NCBI GenBank assembly: GCA_024276605.1
Contig: JAJRWX010000079.1
Span: 1-44,026 of the forward strand
Reading direction: 5' to 3'
Length of the DNA stretch: 44,026 bases
Source of the DNA: Planctomycetota bacterium
GTDB lineage: Bacteria; Planctomycetota; Phycisphaerae; UBA1845
Positions within the stretch are counted from its first letter, which is position 1, and every line of letters starts with the position of its first letter. The notes below the pieces were generated by a model. That model made no database searches. It had not been told where the DNA came from and saw only the letters and a list, made by a program, of their open reading frames with translations. Below are positions 17,372 through 26,745 of the stretch, one piece after another. The position numbers were made by a program, and so were the translations under genes.

Positions 17372-19405
17372 ATGCAGCTGCTCAGCATGCGCAGGATCGC
17401 CATATCCATTCTTGTTATTCTCTCTTTGACAACAATTGAGTGTGTTATACGCACTATTGGCGGCGCGTATGGGTCTAGCCAGGTGGCTTTCGAGGTTTTT
17501 CTGGTAGCCGTGTACGCCTCGGTATTGATGGGGCTGATCGCATCGTTGTGCAGCCTGTTCGATAGTGGTTTACCCCATCAACACGACAAACGTCCGTGTA
17601 TCGCTCGCTGCGCTTTGGCAATATACGTAGCCATGCTCTTGCTTGGGCACGGTAACTTTCTTCATACACTGACCTCGTTGCGAGGACTATTCACCACGTT
17701 TATGGGTATAGCTGCGGCATGTGCAATTGGGATAATCATCGTTCGCATGTTGCGCAACATAACTTGGCTGGAAAACCACCGCGTATGGATCAAATTAAAC
17801 GTAGCAGCCCTATCGTCATTATCGATCATCGTTGCACTAACCATCTCTACTGGATGGCCAATGACTGTCGGCCTAGTGATCGGTGTTTCAAGCGTGGGAT
17901 CGATAGTCTATTCGATGGTGACTTCGCAGCGTCGCAGCAGTAGCGTAAACTTAGTTATATACCTCGCAAGCATTTGTAGCTTGGGTTTAATGGCGTACGT
18001 AAAAACTCCACGTCATAGCCAAACTAAGGAAGACTTACCTAATATCCTGCTCGTCACGATAGACACCCTTCGCGCTGATCACGTTGGATGTTATGGATAT
18101 GAATCCGGTTCCACGCCCACTCTCGATGCCATTGCTGATTCGGGCTGTCTATTTGAGGATGCTGTATCAAATGCCGTAGTTACGGGTCCATCTCATATGA
18201 CGATACTGTCTGGACTACTACCCTCACAACACGGCTCAATGCGTAATGGTATCAAATTCCCCTCAACCTTGCCCAACTTGGCATACGTTCTATCAACGCA
18301 GGGGTATCGCACGGCAGCTTTTGTGAGTGGATGGACGCTTAATGATGCCATGTCCGGTCTCGCCTCCCACTTTGACTATTACGACGACGATCTAAGTCGC
18401 GTGACGTGGATACGCGATGAAGCGTTCGACTTGCAACCCATCCGTTTTCTTGCCCATATAAGTCGAGGCCTGGGAAAAGAATGGCACGGTAATGACCGCC
18501 CCGCCGGCGCTACCAATGACAGGTTGTTCGACTGGCTTAACCGCAACAGCGATGCACCTTTTTTTGTCTGGGTGCATTACTTTGACCCACATCTACCCTA
18601 TGAGGCGCCAGCTCCGTATGATCGTATGCACGATCCAAACTACGAAGGACCAGCCAATGGTCTTTGGTACAAACTCGGGGCCTCTCAACGTTCCGCCATC
18701 GCAACCAATCCGCGCCATATGAAACACATGCTAGCCTTATACGATGGTGAGATTTCGTACGCCGATAAACAGCTAGGGCATGTTCTTGAATATCTGAGAA
18801 AAAGAAAACTTGATGAACAACTGCTGCTAGCGGTCACGTCTGATCATGGTGAGAGTATGGGCGAACACGACATCTTCTACGGACGACGGCTTTATGAACC
18901 ATCGCTACGCGTTCCGTTAATCATGCAATTTCCCGGTCTCAGCCTTGCAGCAAGTAGAGTTAGTCGGCAAGTCAGTCTGGTAGATATTGCACCGACCATT
19001 CTTGATGCGCTTGGTGTTAAGGATACACCACCGATGACCGGACGAAGTCTTATCCCTTTAATGCGTAACGACGAGACCGCCCTCGACATCCCCACCATCG
19101 CCACACGCGTCTCGCATGAGGGCAAGCCCTATGCCCACTGGTCTGTGAGGCAATCCGGCAAAAAGCTTATCTGGCATTCCAGTAAATGGGTCAATTTCCT
19201 CTATCAGCCGGAAACCGTATTATTATATGATTTACGTGCAGACCCCGACGAGCTTCTCGACCTAGCTGAAACCCAAGAAGACATACTGCTCCCACTCATG
19301 CAAACACTTCAATCTTTTCGTATGGCCCCCATTCAACAAGGGCGACAAAGTAACCTAAAGGAAGACATTGAACGCCTCAAAGCGCTGGGATATGTTGGCG
19401 ATTAG
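17372..19405 (+). CDS. Membrane-anchored sulfatase-fold hydrolase/transferase with Thr nucleophile position
   Basis: This 677-aa protein has several hydrophobic spans in residues 8-210 (about 8-28, 40-62, 80-98, 108-128, 145-160, 164-182, 192-210), then a periplasmic alkaline-phosphatase/sulfatase-fold domain. PNILLVTIDTLRADHVG gives metal ligand Asp231. The active-site string is VTGPSHMTILSG, with Thr271 where true sulfatases have the Cys that becomes formylglycine (C-x-P-S-R). SDHGESMGEH supplies the later metal ligands. A Thr nucleophile is known in phosphoethanolamine and phosphoglycerol transferases, so an envelope-modifying phosphotransferase is as likely as a sulfatase. The start at 17372 is followed by a second ATG at 17387; neither has a strong ribosome site. 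The tRNA-Leu lies beyond its stop on the other strand. Confidence 0.85.
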   Translation: MQLLSMRRIAISILVILSLTTIECVIRTIGGAYGSSQVAFEVFLVAVYASVLMGLIASLCSLFDSGLPHQHDKRPCIARCALAIYVAMLLLGHGNFLHTLTSLRGLFTTFMGIAAACAIGIIIVRMLRNITWLENHRVWIKLNVAALSSLSIIVALTISTGWPMTVGLVIGVSSVGSIVYSMVTSQRRSSSVNLVIYLASICSLGLMAYVKTPRHSQTKEDLPNILLVTIDTLRADHVGCYGYESGSTPTLDAIADSGCLFEDAVSNAVVTGPSHMTILSGLLPSQHGSMRNGIKFPSTLPNLAYVLSTQGYRTAAFVSGWTLNDAMSGLASHFDYYDDDLSRVTWIRDEAFDLQPIRFLAHISRGLGKEWHGNDRPAGATNDRLFDWLNRNSDAPFFVWVHYFDPHLPYEAPAPYDRMHDPNYEGPANGLWYKLGASQRSAIATNPRHMKHMLALYDGEISYADKQLGHVLEYLRKRKLDEQLLLAVTSDHGESMGEHDIFYGRRLYEPSLRVPLIMQFPGLSLAASRVSRQVSLVDIAPTILDALGVKDTPPMTGRSLIPLMRNDETALDIPTIATRVSHEGKPYAHWSVRQSGKKLIWHSSKWVNFLYQPETVLLYDLRADPDELLDLAETQEDILLPLMQTLQSFRMAPIQQGRQSNLKEDIERLKALGYVGD

Positions 19406-19511
19406 AGCAAGCCCAACGTGGCTGTGGTATTGCGGAAATTTTTTCTTTTGAATGCTTTCGGCAATCAATGACTTCGCCATATACGATAGCGTTAGTCACC
19501 TTTGTCATCCA

Positions 19512-19595
19512 TGCGGCTGAGAGGACTCGAACCTCCACGGGGATTCCCCCACTAGATCCTAAATCTAGCGCGTCTGCCAATTCCGCCACAGCCGC
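19512..19595 (-). tRNA. tRNA-Leu (anticodon UAG)
   Basis: This 84-nt class II tRNA has a 7-bp acceptor stem GCGGCTG/CAGCCGC and discriminator A. The anticodon stem CTAGA/TCTAG encloses loop TTTAGGA, giving anticodon UAG. A long variable arm (GTGGGGGAATCCCC) and the T arm with GGTTCGAGTCC follow. The 3' CCA is not encoded (TGG follows). The spurious reading frame over it (MAELADALDLGSSG) is a familiar artefact of leucine tRNA genes. Confidence 0.97.
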
Positions 19596-19916
19596 AGCGT
19601 GAATCGCCCTTTAATATAGCGCCAGGGCGTATGGCTAGGTGACGGAATGTACCACAAAGGCATGGTTTCAGCGACCACCCTGCCACAGAAATGTACATAG
19701 TGTTTATAACGTAGGCCGCGTTTTCATTGACCGACAGTTACACACCGCATAACAAACGAGCATGCCATACTATCACTGCAATACGCACTGACTGTGTCGT
19801 TCGGACATGGCTAGAGCAAGCTCTATTTTTATGTAGTGGTCAAAACTCTGTTATTCCGAAAAATTAGAGAAGAAAGCGATACACAAAAAAATCAGGATGC
19901 TGTAACAATCACAAAA
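19596..19916. other. Intergenic stretch without a recognised gene
   Basis: It lies upstream of the tRNA (which reads leftwards) and downstream of the metalloprotease gene. I see no frame with coding character. It should contain the tRNA promoter, but no clear -35/-10 pair could be fixed by eye. Confidence 0.5.
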
Positions 19917-19959
19917 CCAGCACGGATTCCACTTCAAAAAGAAGCAAAATCCGTGCCGG
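19917..19959 (-). terminator. Hairpin terminator downstream of the metalloprotease gene
   Basis: GCACGGATT (19920-19928) pairs with AATCCGTGC (19948-19956). Inside, CTTC/GAAG pairs around an AAAAA loop, and CC/GG extends the base after one mismatch. It begins about 32 bp past the stop of the minus-strand metalloprotease gene and is followed on that strand by the T-rich TGGTTTTGTG. Confidence 0.6.
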
Positions 19960-19991
19960 CAAGTGTTACCATATGGCCATGTATCGGGTAG

Positions 19992-22187
19992 CTACGGACA
20001 GCTCGGAATGCAGGTTCCGGTAGAACAATCCGTGCCAAAGAAATAAGGATCGCTAGCAAAACCACGAACCACCGCTAGAATATCATCCGATGCGATAATA
20101 GTATTAGCTACCTTTGGCACGAGGTCTACGCGTGCTTTGTGAGGGGCAATAGGGTTGAGTTGGAAATTTAGCACCGCGGCTAAGATGTCATTAGTTGTCA
20201 CAATCCCATCAGGTGCCGCCCAATCAACACCGTTAAAACTACCAACCACATCGCCAAACTCGCGCGGTGCCGGCACAGCGGTTGTGACAGCCATAAACTG
20301 CGTCGAAAATTCAATGTCGTCCAAAGTAGATTCAACAACGTAAGCATTTCCCGGTGCGAACTCACATCCCCGCACGTGTAATACTGTTTCCGGCCAAACG
20401 CGAAATTCAGCAGTCGCGATCAGTTCCGCAAAAAAACCGGCAGATCCTAAGTCCTGAACGTTACCCACATATTTAAAACCACCGCCGGGGACGGTTACAC
20501 GAATCGCAATGGGAGTTATTCCGTTTGCCGATGGATCGAATGTAATGTATCTGTCCTTGGGGAACCCAAATGGATCGATAGCTGCCACTGGCGGTTTTGC
20601 CGCAGGTGGCGTAGTCACGTTTATCGTGAACCGGTAAAGCTGTGTTTCCCCACTGATATCGTCATCGGGACGCTCACCAACACGGACAAAGTAAGTACCC
20701 GCGACAGGTAATCGTACATCCGTAAGATCCTCCCTCAGACCAATAGGCAAGTCGGATTCCTCCAAAGGCACACCACACACACCACCGCAAGTACCTCCTG
20801 GGCATTCTACCGCGGCAGTGCACAGAACACCGTCTTCAGAGCCACCAAGGCAACGATCATTGGGAAGACAATCAGTATCCGACGAGCATACGGTGCCCAA
20901 ATCATCCCCAGAAGCGCATACAAACCCTGACGCGGCAAACAGTTTGAGATTCAAATCCGCTGTTGCCGTACTATCAAAAGGATTGCCGGAATCACAAGAC
21001 CCGTCACCGAATTGCTGGCTATTGTCGTAGGTTAATCCACGTGGTATCGCCGATATGGTTACACCCACCTCTTCGACAACTGTGAATTGAAACCAATCCT
21101 CTTCATCGTCGTCGTCAATGCTTAGGTTATCAGTCGATGAAATGCTGGGAGATGGCACAGTACCCACAACAATTGAGTCTCCAATGTTGAGCGTACCCAG
21201 GTCAGTCGCCTGTGCGACAGTATTGTCAGGCTCAAAAGGGTCGCCATGTTGACGATGGCCACCGCGCACATCGTCATGCTGCACGCCGTCAAACGAGGTG
21301 TCGATAAATGGTTCCATGAGTTGTTTGCTATTGGTGGAGCAAACGTGCGCTAGGCCAATGCCGTGCCCATGCTCATGCATTAATACATTCCGTAAAAACC
21401 TGAAGTTGTTAGCGCTATTCGACCAGTTATTGTCGGTATCGATAACCATGTCGCCATTCGTGGGAAAGAAATTGAATGCCAAAACATTTGAACCAGTCGC
21501 GCCATCGATTGATCGACCGGAAATCCGAATGTCACCCCGCGTGGAACTGCCTGGGCTTCCACTAAAGCTAGCCCCGTCGTCCCAATCCACTCCCGGCAGG
21601 GTGATACGCACATAAGTATTTCCGTTAAGTTCAGTCCAGCGTCCAAGAAATTGCTCAACCAAGCTGATCCATTTAGCCCTGCCACCTACGCCAGCGAACT
21701 GTGCATCAAATACAGCGAACATATTACTTGGTGCTGCGCCGGAACCGGGAATGAAAGTACCGTCCGGCACGAGACTCCAAGTAAGTGTTGTTCCTTCACC
21801 TACCGGTGTCCAACTTGAACCGGAAAAGAAAGCAAGTGGATCAGTCGGGCGCGGGTTACCAAGATCAGAGTACTTTCTAAGAATCGCCTCCTGCTCTTCA
21901 GGCGTTCCGCGTGAGAAACAAGTATACGTAGGCTGGATGGCAGCTAAATGTAGTGTCTGAAGGAAACTTTCAAATCCATCAAAGTCCAGCAGTTCAGCTG
22001 GAAGAAGGCTGGCAGTACGATCATACGAATACACATGGCCTCCCGATAACCGGGTCAGCCAAGCGTCACCGGAAGACACCGCAGTAGTCGATGATGTCCA
22101 ATGGGTAGACCATAATTGTGGGGCCAGATAAACTGCCACCGTCAATACAATAAGACCACTCATTTTCAGCCATACATTCAACTTCAT
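19992..22187 (-). CDS. Secreted matrixin-like zinc metalloprotease with dockerin-like C-terminus
   Basis: This 731-aa protein has an uncleaved-anchor or signal-type hydrophobic N-terminus (residues 10-24). The zinc site MHEHGHGIGLAH gives His271, Glu272, His275 and His281 (HExxHxxGxxH), the signature of matrixin-type metzincins. A pre-peptidase-like domain follows (…DEEDWFQFTVVEEVGVTISA…, about 305-530), interrupted by a Cys-rich insert (CSSDTDCLPNDRCLGG…CPGGTC), and then a beta-rich region. Residues of about 645-731 form the degenerate dockerin-like module found in Planctomycetota: GDVVGSFNG, DGIVTTNDILAAVLNFQ, then ASDDILAVVRGF and a tail ending C…CIPSCP. The substrate is unknown; an extracellular protein-degrading role is inferred. 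AGAGGG lies before the ATG. The giant Cys-rich protein at 37 kb shares the C-terminal module. Confidence 0.88.
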   Translation of the reverse strand: MKLNVWLKMSGLIVLTVAVYLAPQLWSTHWTSSTTAVSSGDAWLTRLSGGHVYSYDRTASLLPAELLDFDGFESFLQTLHLAAIQPTYTCFSRGTPEEQEAILRKYSDLGNPRPTDPLAFFSGSSWTPVGEGTTLTWSLVPDGTFIPGSGAAPSNMFAVFDAQFAGVGGRAKWISLVEQFLGRWTELNGNTYVRITLPGVDWDDGASFSGSPGSSTRGDIRISGRSIDGATGSNVLAFNFFPTNGDMVIDTDNNWSNSANNFRFLRNVLMHEHGHGIGLAHVCSTNSKQLMEPFIDTSFDGVQHDDVRGGHRQHGDPFEPDNTVAQATDLGTLNIGDSIVVGTVPSPSISSTDNLSIDDDDEEDWFQFTVVEEVGVTISAIPRGLTYDNSQQFGDGSCDSGNPFDSTATADLNLKLFAASGFVCASGDDLGTVCSSDTDCLPNDRCLGGSEDGVLCTAAVECPGGTCGGVCGVPLEESDLPIGLREDLTDVRLPVAGTYFVRVGERPDDDISGETQLYRFTINVTTPPAAKPPVAAIDPFGFPKDRYITFDPSANGITPIAIRVTVPGGGFKYVGNVQDLGSAGFFAELIATAEFRVWPETVLHVRGCEFAPGNAYVVESTLDDIEFSTQFMAVTTAVPAPREFGDVVGSFNGVDWAAPDGIVTTNDILAAVLNFQLNPIAPHKARVDLVPKVANTIIASDDILAVVRGFASDPYFFGTDCSTGTCIPSCP

Positions 22188-22573
22188 CTTAACCCTCTTT
22201 CTTTCCCAGCGGCGCCTTGGCTCGGCCCATGAAATAGCCTGAACGAGAACAATGCGTCAGTGTAACGGAAACCGCAGGTATAAATCAACCGTTTCCACAC
22301 CATCCTCGCTAAAAATCTATCGCTATGTACTTATAGGCCCTTCATAGAACCAAAAGCAACATGGAAACGAATTAAGAATTGCTTTAATCTGTGGTGCATT
22401 ATTCTGAAAAAAAGAAATATGGTCACTGCCACTCGAAACATCGATTCGTTTCAACACGACCGAGATCTAATTCGCTCATGCCGTCGTCAAAGAGAAACAT
22501 CATCAACATTATCGACCCTCGATCATTCTAAATCATCATCAAGGCTTACGTACCTATGAGTATTTTACGGTTC
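22188..22573. other. Intergenic stretch without a recognised gene
   Basis: This 386-bp AT-rich spacer lies between the symporter stop and the metalloprotease start (both minus strand). It probably holds the metalloprotease promoter. I found no RNA, repeat or convincing short gene. Confidence 0.5.
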
Positions 22574-23857
22574 CTATGGTGTGACAGTGGGCTTTCCCAT
22601 CATGCGATCCATGACGGCACAGGCAGTTGAATCACTCCAAACATTGATGGAAGTACGGTACATATCCAGCACTCGATCAACCGCTAAAATCAAACCCACC
22701 GCTGAGATGGGCAAACCAACGGCACTAAGCACCACCACCATCATCACTGTACCCGCGTGTGGGATACCAGCTGCACCGATACTGGCGAGAAGTGCTGTAA
22801 TGGCAACAATCACCTGCTGACCAAAGGCTAATTCATGCCCCGTTACCTGCGCGATAAACAATACCGCGACAGCTTCGTAGAGTGCAGTACCGTCCATATT
22901 GATAGTGGCCCCAAGAGGCAACACGAATGAACTAATGCGATTATTGATACCAGCGCGTTCCTCCACACATGTCAGTGTCAGCGGAAGCGTTCCATTACTG
23001 CTGGCGGTGCTGAATGCTGTAAGTAGAGCTGGTGACATCGCCTTAAAATATTGCGTCGGGGAACGTTTAGCTAAAAACAACAGAATGAGCGGAAGTGTGA
23101 TAAAGGCATGAACACTGAGCGCAAGCGCCACGGTTAGTACATACCAACCAAGCGCACGAAACACCTCAATTCCCTTCCCGGCTGACGCATAAAGCATAAA
23201 GCCAAGCACACCGATCGGTGCGAAGCGAATAATAAACATGGTCATTTTCATCATCACTTCATACGCGCCGTGAAAAAAAATAGTTAGAGATTTCCGAGTA
23301 TCGTCCCCGGAAGCATTGATGAACACGCCAAATAGAATCGAGAAGAAGATCACACCGAGGATCGAACGATTTCCCGGATCAACAAGAGAATGAAACGGAT
23401 TACCTGGTATAAGCGTAAACAATTGATTCCACATGGTTTGACCTAATGTATGCTCAACCAAGTGAGGAGTAGCTGAGAGATTTTCAGCCCCTTGTTCGAG
23501 TAAGGCTAGATTCGCGCCTTGCCCGGGGGAAATGAGGTTGAAGACGAGCATGCCGGTGATGATGGCGATCATGCTGGTGGACATGTAATAGATCATGGTC
23601 CGCCCGCCGAGTTTACCTAATCCTTTGGCGTTGCCTGTACTTGTGACCCCGGTAATAAGAGATGTCACGATCAGCGGCGCGACGATCATCGAAAGTAGAC
23701 GCAGAAACACATCACCGACGCCTTTGCCGTACATGGCCAAAGTGCGCGGTATGGACACATCTATGTCACCCTGATCCGCAAGAATGTTGAGAGGCAGGCC
23801 AACCCCAGCCCCGATAATCATAGCTATGAGTATCTGATAATGTAGCTTTAATTTCAT
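22574..23857 (-). CDS. Dicarboxylate/glutamate:cation symporter (SDF/DAACS family)
   Basis: This 427-aa inner-membrane transporter has about eight hydrophobic helices plus two re-entrant loops. Family hallmarks are the serine-rich hairpin FSTASSNGTLPLTLTC, LPLGATINMDGTALYEAV (the NMDGT cation-binding motif of helix 7), the second re-entrant loop GAAGIPHAGTVMM, and AVDRVLDMYRTSINVWSD in helix 8, which holds the substrate-binding Asp/Arg region. The family imports glutamate, aspartate or C4-dicarboxylates with Na+ or H+. The exact substrate cannot be read from the sequence, though RTSINV with Arg near the helix 8 Asp favours acidic substrates. It is a single-gene unit, divergent from kdsB with about 270 bp between them. 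Confidence 0.93.
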   Translation of the reverse strand: MKLKLHYQILIAMIIGAGVGLPLNILADQGDIDVSIPRTLAMYGKGVGDVFLRLLSMIVAPLIVTSLITGVTSTGNAKGLGKLGGRTMIYYMSTSMIAIITGMLVFNLISPGQGANLALLEQGAENLSATPHLVEHTLGQTMWNQLFTLIPGNPFHSLVDPGNRSILGVIFFSILFGVFINASGDDTRKSLTIFFHGAYEVMMKMTMFIIRFAPIGVLGFMLYASAGKGIEVFRALGWYVLTVALALSVHAFITLPLILLFLAKRSPTQYFKAMSPALLTAFSTASSNGTLPLTLTCVEERAGINNRISSFVLPLGATINMDGTALYEAVAVLFIAQVTGHELAFGQQVIVAITALLASIGAAGIPHAGTVMMVVVLSAVGLPISAVGLILAVDRVLDMYRTSINVWSDSTACAVMDRMMGKPTVTP

Positions 23858-24131
23858 GTTATCATCTTAGATTGTTGTATCAGACAAATCTCACGTCAAA
23901 AGCATGGCATTCATTTCCTCAACTTAGTGTACATCGAGTACAAACGAACTACCGGCCACTGCATACTACACCAAGACAAGTGAAGACGACAATTTCATCA
24001 CGACTACAAACCACCCGTCTTTACATTTAACCATATCAAGCGGCGGGCTTTTTTGACAAGACGGGTTCTGTCGATTAGTGTTGCCTCGTGCTAGAGGTCA
24101 TTTCACTATTTGCGATACGATGGGAGAAAGG

Positions 24132-24941
24132 ATGAAAGCTACGGCGATCATCCCGGCTCGTTTCGCCTCTACTCGGTTCCCGGGGAAAGCGCTCGCCAAG
24201 GATACCGGCAAATTCCTCGTGCAGCATGTTTATGAACGGGTTCAATCTTGTCCTACTATTGGCGACGTCGTGGTAGCCACTGACGATGATAGCATTGCAC
24301 AAGCCGTTAAATCGTTCGGTGGACGTTTTTGCATGACACGGGCGAATCATCCTAGCGGGACCGATCGCATCGCTGAAGCCGCCGTGCAACTTGGTCTTCG
24401 TGGCGATGATCTCGTGCTTAACGTGCAAGGTGACGAGCCGGATATTCGTGCGGACGTGTTAGCCAATCTCGTGGGGGACATGTCCAAAAGTCACAACACG
24501 TATCGCATCGGCACATTGGCATCACCGTTTCAAGACAACGGACCAAAGGTTGGTGCCGGCTCGCCCGCTGATCCAAATTGTGTCAAAGTTGTCGTAGACG
24601 AAACGGGTAAAGCGTTGTATTTTTCACGGAGTCTGATTCCGTATCCACGTGCGACTGAAGGCGCCGTCGATCAGCCATCTCATTGGCTATTGCATGTGGG
24701 TGTTTATGCTTTTCGCGCTGATACGTTACAGATGATTTGTGGGGACAAGAAAGCACGTGGTCGCTCGCTTGAAGCCAGCGAGTCGCTCGAACAGTTGCGT
24801 TGGCTGGCCATGGGACAAAGCATTAAAGTCACCATTGTCAACCATGACGCTGTAAGTATAGATACACCGGAAGATTACGCTGCTTTCGTGGATAGATTTC
24901 AGCGTATGAAACACAAGACCCAAGCCGAGGTGCCCCTATGA
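24132..24941 (+). CDS. kdsB: 3-deoxy-manno-octulosonate cytidylyltransferase (CMP-KDO synthetase)
   Basis: This 269-aa cytoplasmic enzyme activates KDO with CTP to form CMP-KDO for LPS inner-core synthesis. MKATAIIPARFASTRFPGKAL is the nucleotide-binding N-terminus. DDDSIAQAV, MTRANHPSGTDRIAEA and LNVQGDEPDI are the family motifs, the last holding the Mg2+-binding Asp. The C-terminus has LHVGVYAFR and the SLEASESLEQLRWL motif. I chose ATG 24132 because GGAG lies five bases upstream; the frame continues upstream to a TTG at 24078 without support. The stop overlaps the pyrG start (ATGA), so the two are translationally coupled. PyrG makes the CTP this enzyme uses. The user of the product, WaaA, is encoded at 2.5 kb. 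Confidence 0.95.
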   Translation: MKATAIIPARFASTRFPGKALAKDTGKFLVQHVYERVQSCPTIGDVVVATDDDSIAQAVKSFGGRFCMTRANHPSGTDRIAEAAVQLGLRGDDLVLNVQGDEPDIRADVLANLVGDMSKSHNTYRIGTLASPFQDNGPKVGAGSPADPNCVKVVVDETGKALYFSRSLIPYPRATEGAVDQPSHWLLHVGVYAFRADTLQMICGDKKARGRSLEASESLEQLRWLAMGQSIKVTIVNHDAVSIDTPEDYAAFVDRFQRMKHKTQAEVPL

Positions 24942-26737
24942 GTTCCAAGCATGTTCTCTCGTCACTCACACACGTCAGCGACGACACAGAATTCTTCACC
25001 CCCATGCCTTCGGCTTATGAGCCAGGCAAGACCAAATACGTTGTCGTTTTCGGTACTGTCATGAGCGGTCTTGGTAAGGGTATCTTCTCCAGCTCGCTGG
25101 CTAAAATTTTCCAAGACAAAGGGCTGCGCGTCTCCCCCATCAAACTCGAAGGATACCTAAATCGCGATAGCGGTACGCTCAACCCCCACCGACATGGCGA
25201 GGTGTTTGTGCTCGATGACGGTGTCGAGTGCGACATGGACTTGGGCACCTATGAGCGCATGCTCAATATGGACCTGAGTCGTCTGAATTTCACGACGAGT
25301 GGCCAAATCTTCTCCTCGGTTCTTGATAAAGAGCGTCAGGGGAAATATCTCGGTCGGGATGTTCAGATGATTCCGCATGTCACGGGCGAAGTGAAATTAC
25401 GTCTGCGTGAATTAGCTGTCGCCACGGAAGCCGACGTGGTTTTTGTAGAAATCGGCGGCACGGTAGGCGACGTGGAAAACGCATATTACATCGAAGCCGT
25501 GCGTGAGATGGCTTTCGAGGAAGGTCGAGAGAACTTCTGTTTCGTCGCATTGACTTATATTGTCGAGCCGAAAATTTTGGGTGAGCAAAAATCCAAGCCC
25601 GCCCAGATGAACCTGAAAATGCTCAATGCGGCGGGTATCCACCCGAGCATTATCGCATGTCGGGCAAGCGGGCCGGTGGATAAAAAAGTACGTGAAAAGA
25701 TCGCGTTATTCGCTAATGTCCCTATGGAAGATGTATTCTCCATGCACGATTGCGACAGCGTCTATGTCGTTCCGGAGATGCTCCGCGGCGCTGGTATTGA
25801 TGCCACAGTGCTTAACATGTTGGGGTTAGTCGATCGGACCGATGCTCATGCTGAAGATCGCGCGAGAAAAACCTGGGCAAATTACATTTCTCGGTTTCGA
25901 TCCGCGGGGCACTCCATCAAAATTGGCATCATTGGAAAATATACTGCCGTACGAGACAGCTACGCAAGTATCATTCAATCCGTCGAACATGCCGGCGCCT
26001 ACCTCGGTGCAAAAGTACAATTGGAATGGGTCGATAGTACAGACCTCAGTGAAGACAATGCCGGAGAGCACATTGACGACCTGCATGGCATCATCGTACC
26101 CGGCGGATTTGGCTTTCGTGGTGTTGATGGAAAGCTCGCTTGCATCCGGTATGCTAGAGAGCATGGCATTCCCTATCTAGGTTTGTGTTATGGTATGCAG
26201 ATTGCGGTTATTGAATATGCCCGACATGTGTGTGGCCTATCGCACGCCAACAGTACCGAAATTGAACTGGACTGCCCTGAACCGGTGATAGACCTATTAC
26301 CTGAACAGAAAAAAATTGAAGGGCTAGGCGGGAACATGAGACTTGGAGGGTTTGACGTAACCATCACGGAGAACACGCTTGCTTATGAGCTATTCGGTCA
26401 TCACGATCAAATTCGATTACGATTCCGACATCGCTACGAAGTAAACCCTGACTACATCGAAAAGCTGGAATCTAAAGGATTAGTATTCTCCGGTCGAAGC
26501 CCTTCTGCGCCGATCATGCAAATACTCGAATTACCTAAAGACAAGCATCCGTTCTTCATGGCTACACAGGCACACCCGGAATTAACGAGTCGACCGCTCG
26601 ATCCCCAACCCATGTTTCTTGGTTGCATCCGAGCAGCTATCCAACGCAGCGGTGGCCGTGTATCAGCAATCCCTTCCCTCGATGCTGATGATTTACCCCA
26701 CCATACATCGACCGACAAACCTGCGCCGACAGCCTGA
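24938..26737 (+). CDS. pyrG: CTP synthase (divergent N-terminal P-loop)
   Basis: This 599-aa enzyme aminates UTP to CTP with glutamine and ATP. An extra N-terminal segment of about 30 residues precedes the synthase domain. Its loop reads FGTVMSGLGKG instead of the usual TGGVVSSLGKG, and KLEGYLNRDSGTLNP replaces KLDPYINVDPGTMSP. The Mg2+-binding Asp of RDSGT and the Glu of VEIGGTVGD are kept. The glutaminase domain (from about 330) has the oxyanion loop GGFGFRG, nucleophile Cys in LGLCYGMQ, and the His-Pro-Glu of TQAHPELTSRP, so it should be active. The start overlaps the kdsB stop by 4 bp, and a methyltransferase gene starts 8 bp after its stop. The sequence is clearly PyrG but looks like a divergent branch. 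Confidence 0.95.
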   Translation: MSSKHVLSSLTHVSDDTEFFTPMPSAYEPGKTKYVVVFGTVMSGLGKGIFSSSLAKIFQDKGLRVSPIKLEGYLNRDSGTLNPHRHGEVFVLDDGVECDMDLGTYERMLNMDLSRLNFTTSGQIFSSVLDKERQGKYLGRDVQMIPHVTGEVKLRLRELAVATEADVVFVEIGGTVGDVENAYYIEAVREMAFEEGRENFCFVALTYIVEPKILGEQKSKPAQMNLKMLNAAGIHPSIIACRASGPVDKKVREKIALFANVPMEDVFSMHDCDSVYVVPEMLRGAGIDATVLNMLGLVDRTDAHAEDRARKTWANYISRFRSAGHSIKIGIIGKYTAVRDSYASIIQSVEHAGAYLGAKVQLEWVDSTDLSEDNAGEHIDDLHGIIVPGGFGFRGVDGKLACIRYAREHGIPYLGLCYGMQIAVIEYARHVCGLSHANSTEIELDCPEPVIDLLPEQKKIEGLGGNMRLGGFDVTITENTLAYELFGHHDQIRLRFRHRYEVNPDYIEKLESKGLVFSGRSPSAPIMQILELPKDKHPFFMATQAHPELTSRPLDPQPMFLGCIRAAIQRSGGRVSAIPSLDADDLPHHTSTDKPAPTA

Positions 26738-26745
26738 GTCTTTAC

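Noticed and set aside
10769-19405. A working FGE-sulfatase maturation pair (FGE-like gene and sulfatase-fold gene in the same region)
   Set aside because: The FGE-like protein lacks its catalytic cysteines, and the sulfatase-fold protein lacks the target cysteine, so the pair cannot do the classical reaction.
19377-19589. Minus-strand frame reading MAELADALDLGSSG…
   Set aside because: It overlaps tRNA-Leu and is the well-known false protein produced by leucine tRNA genes.
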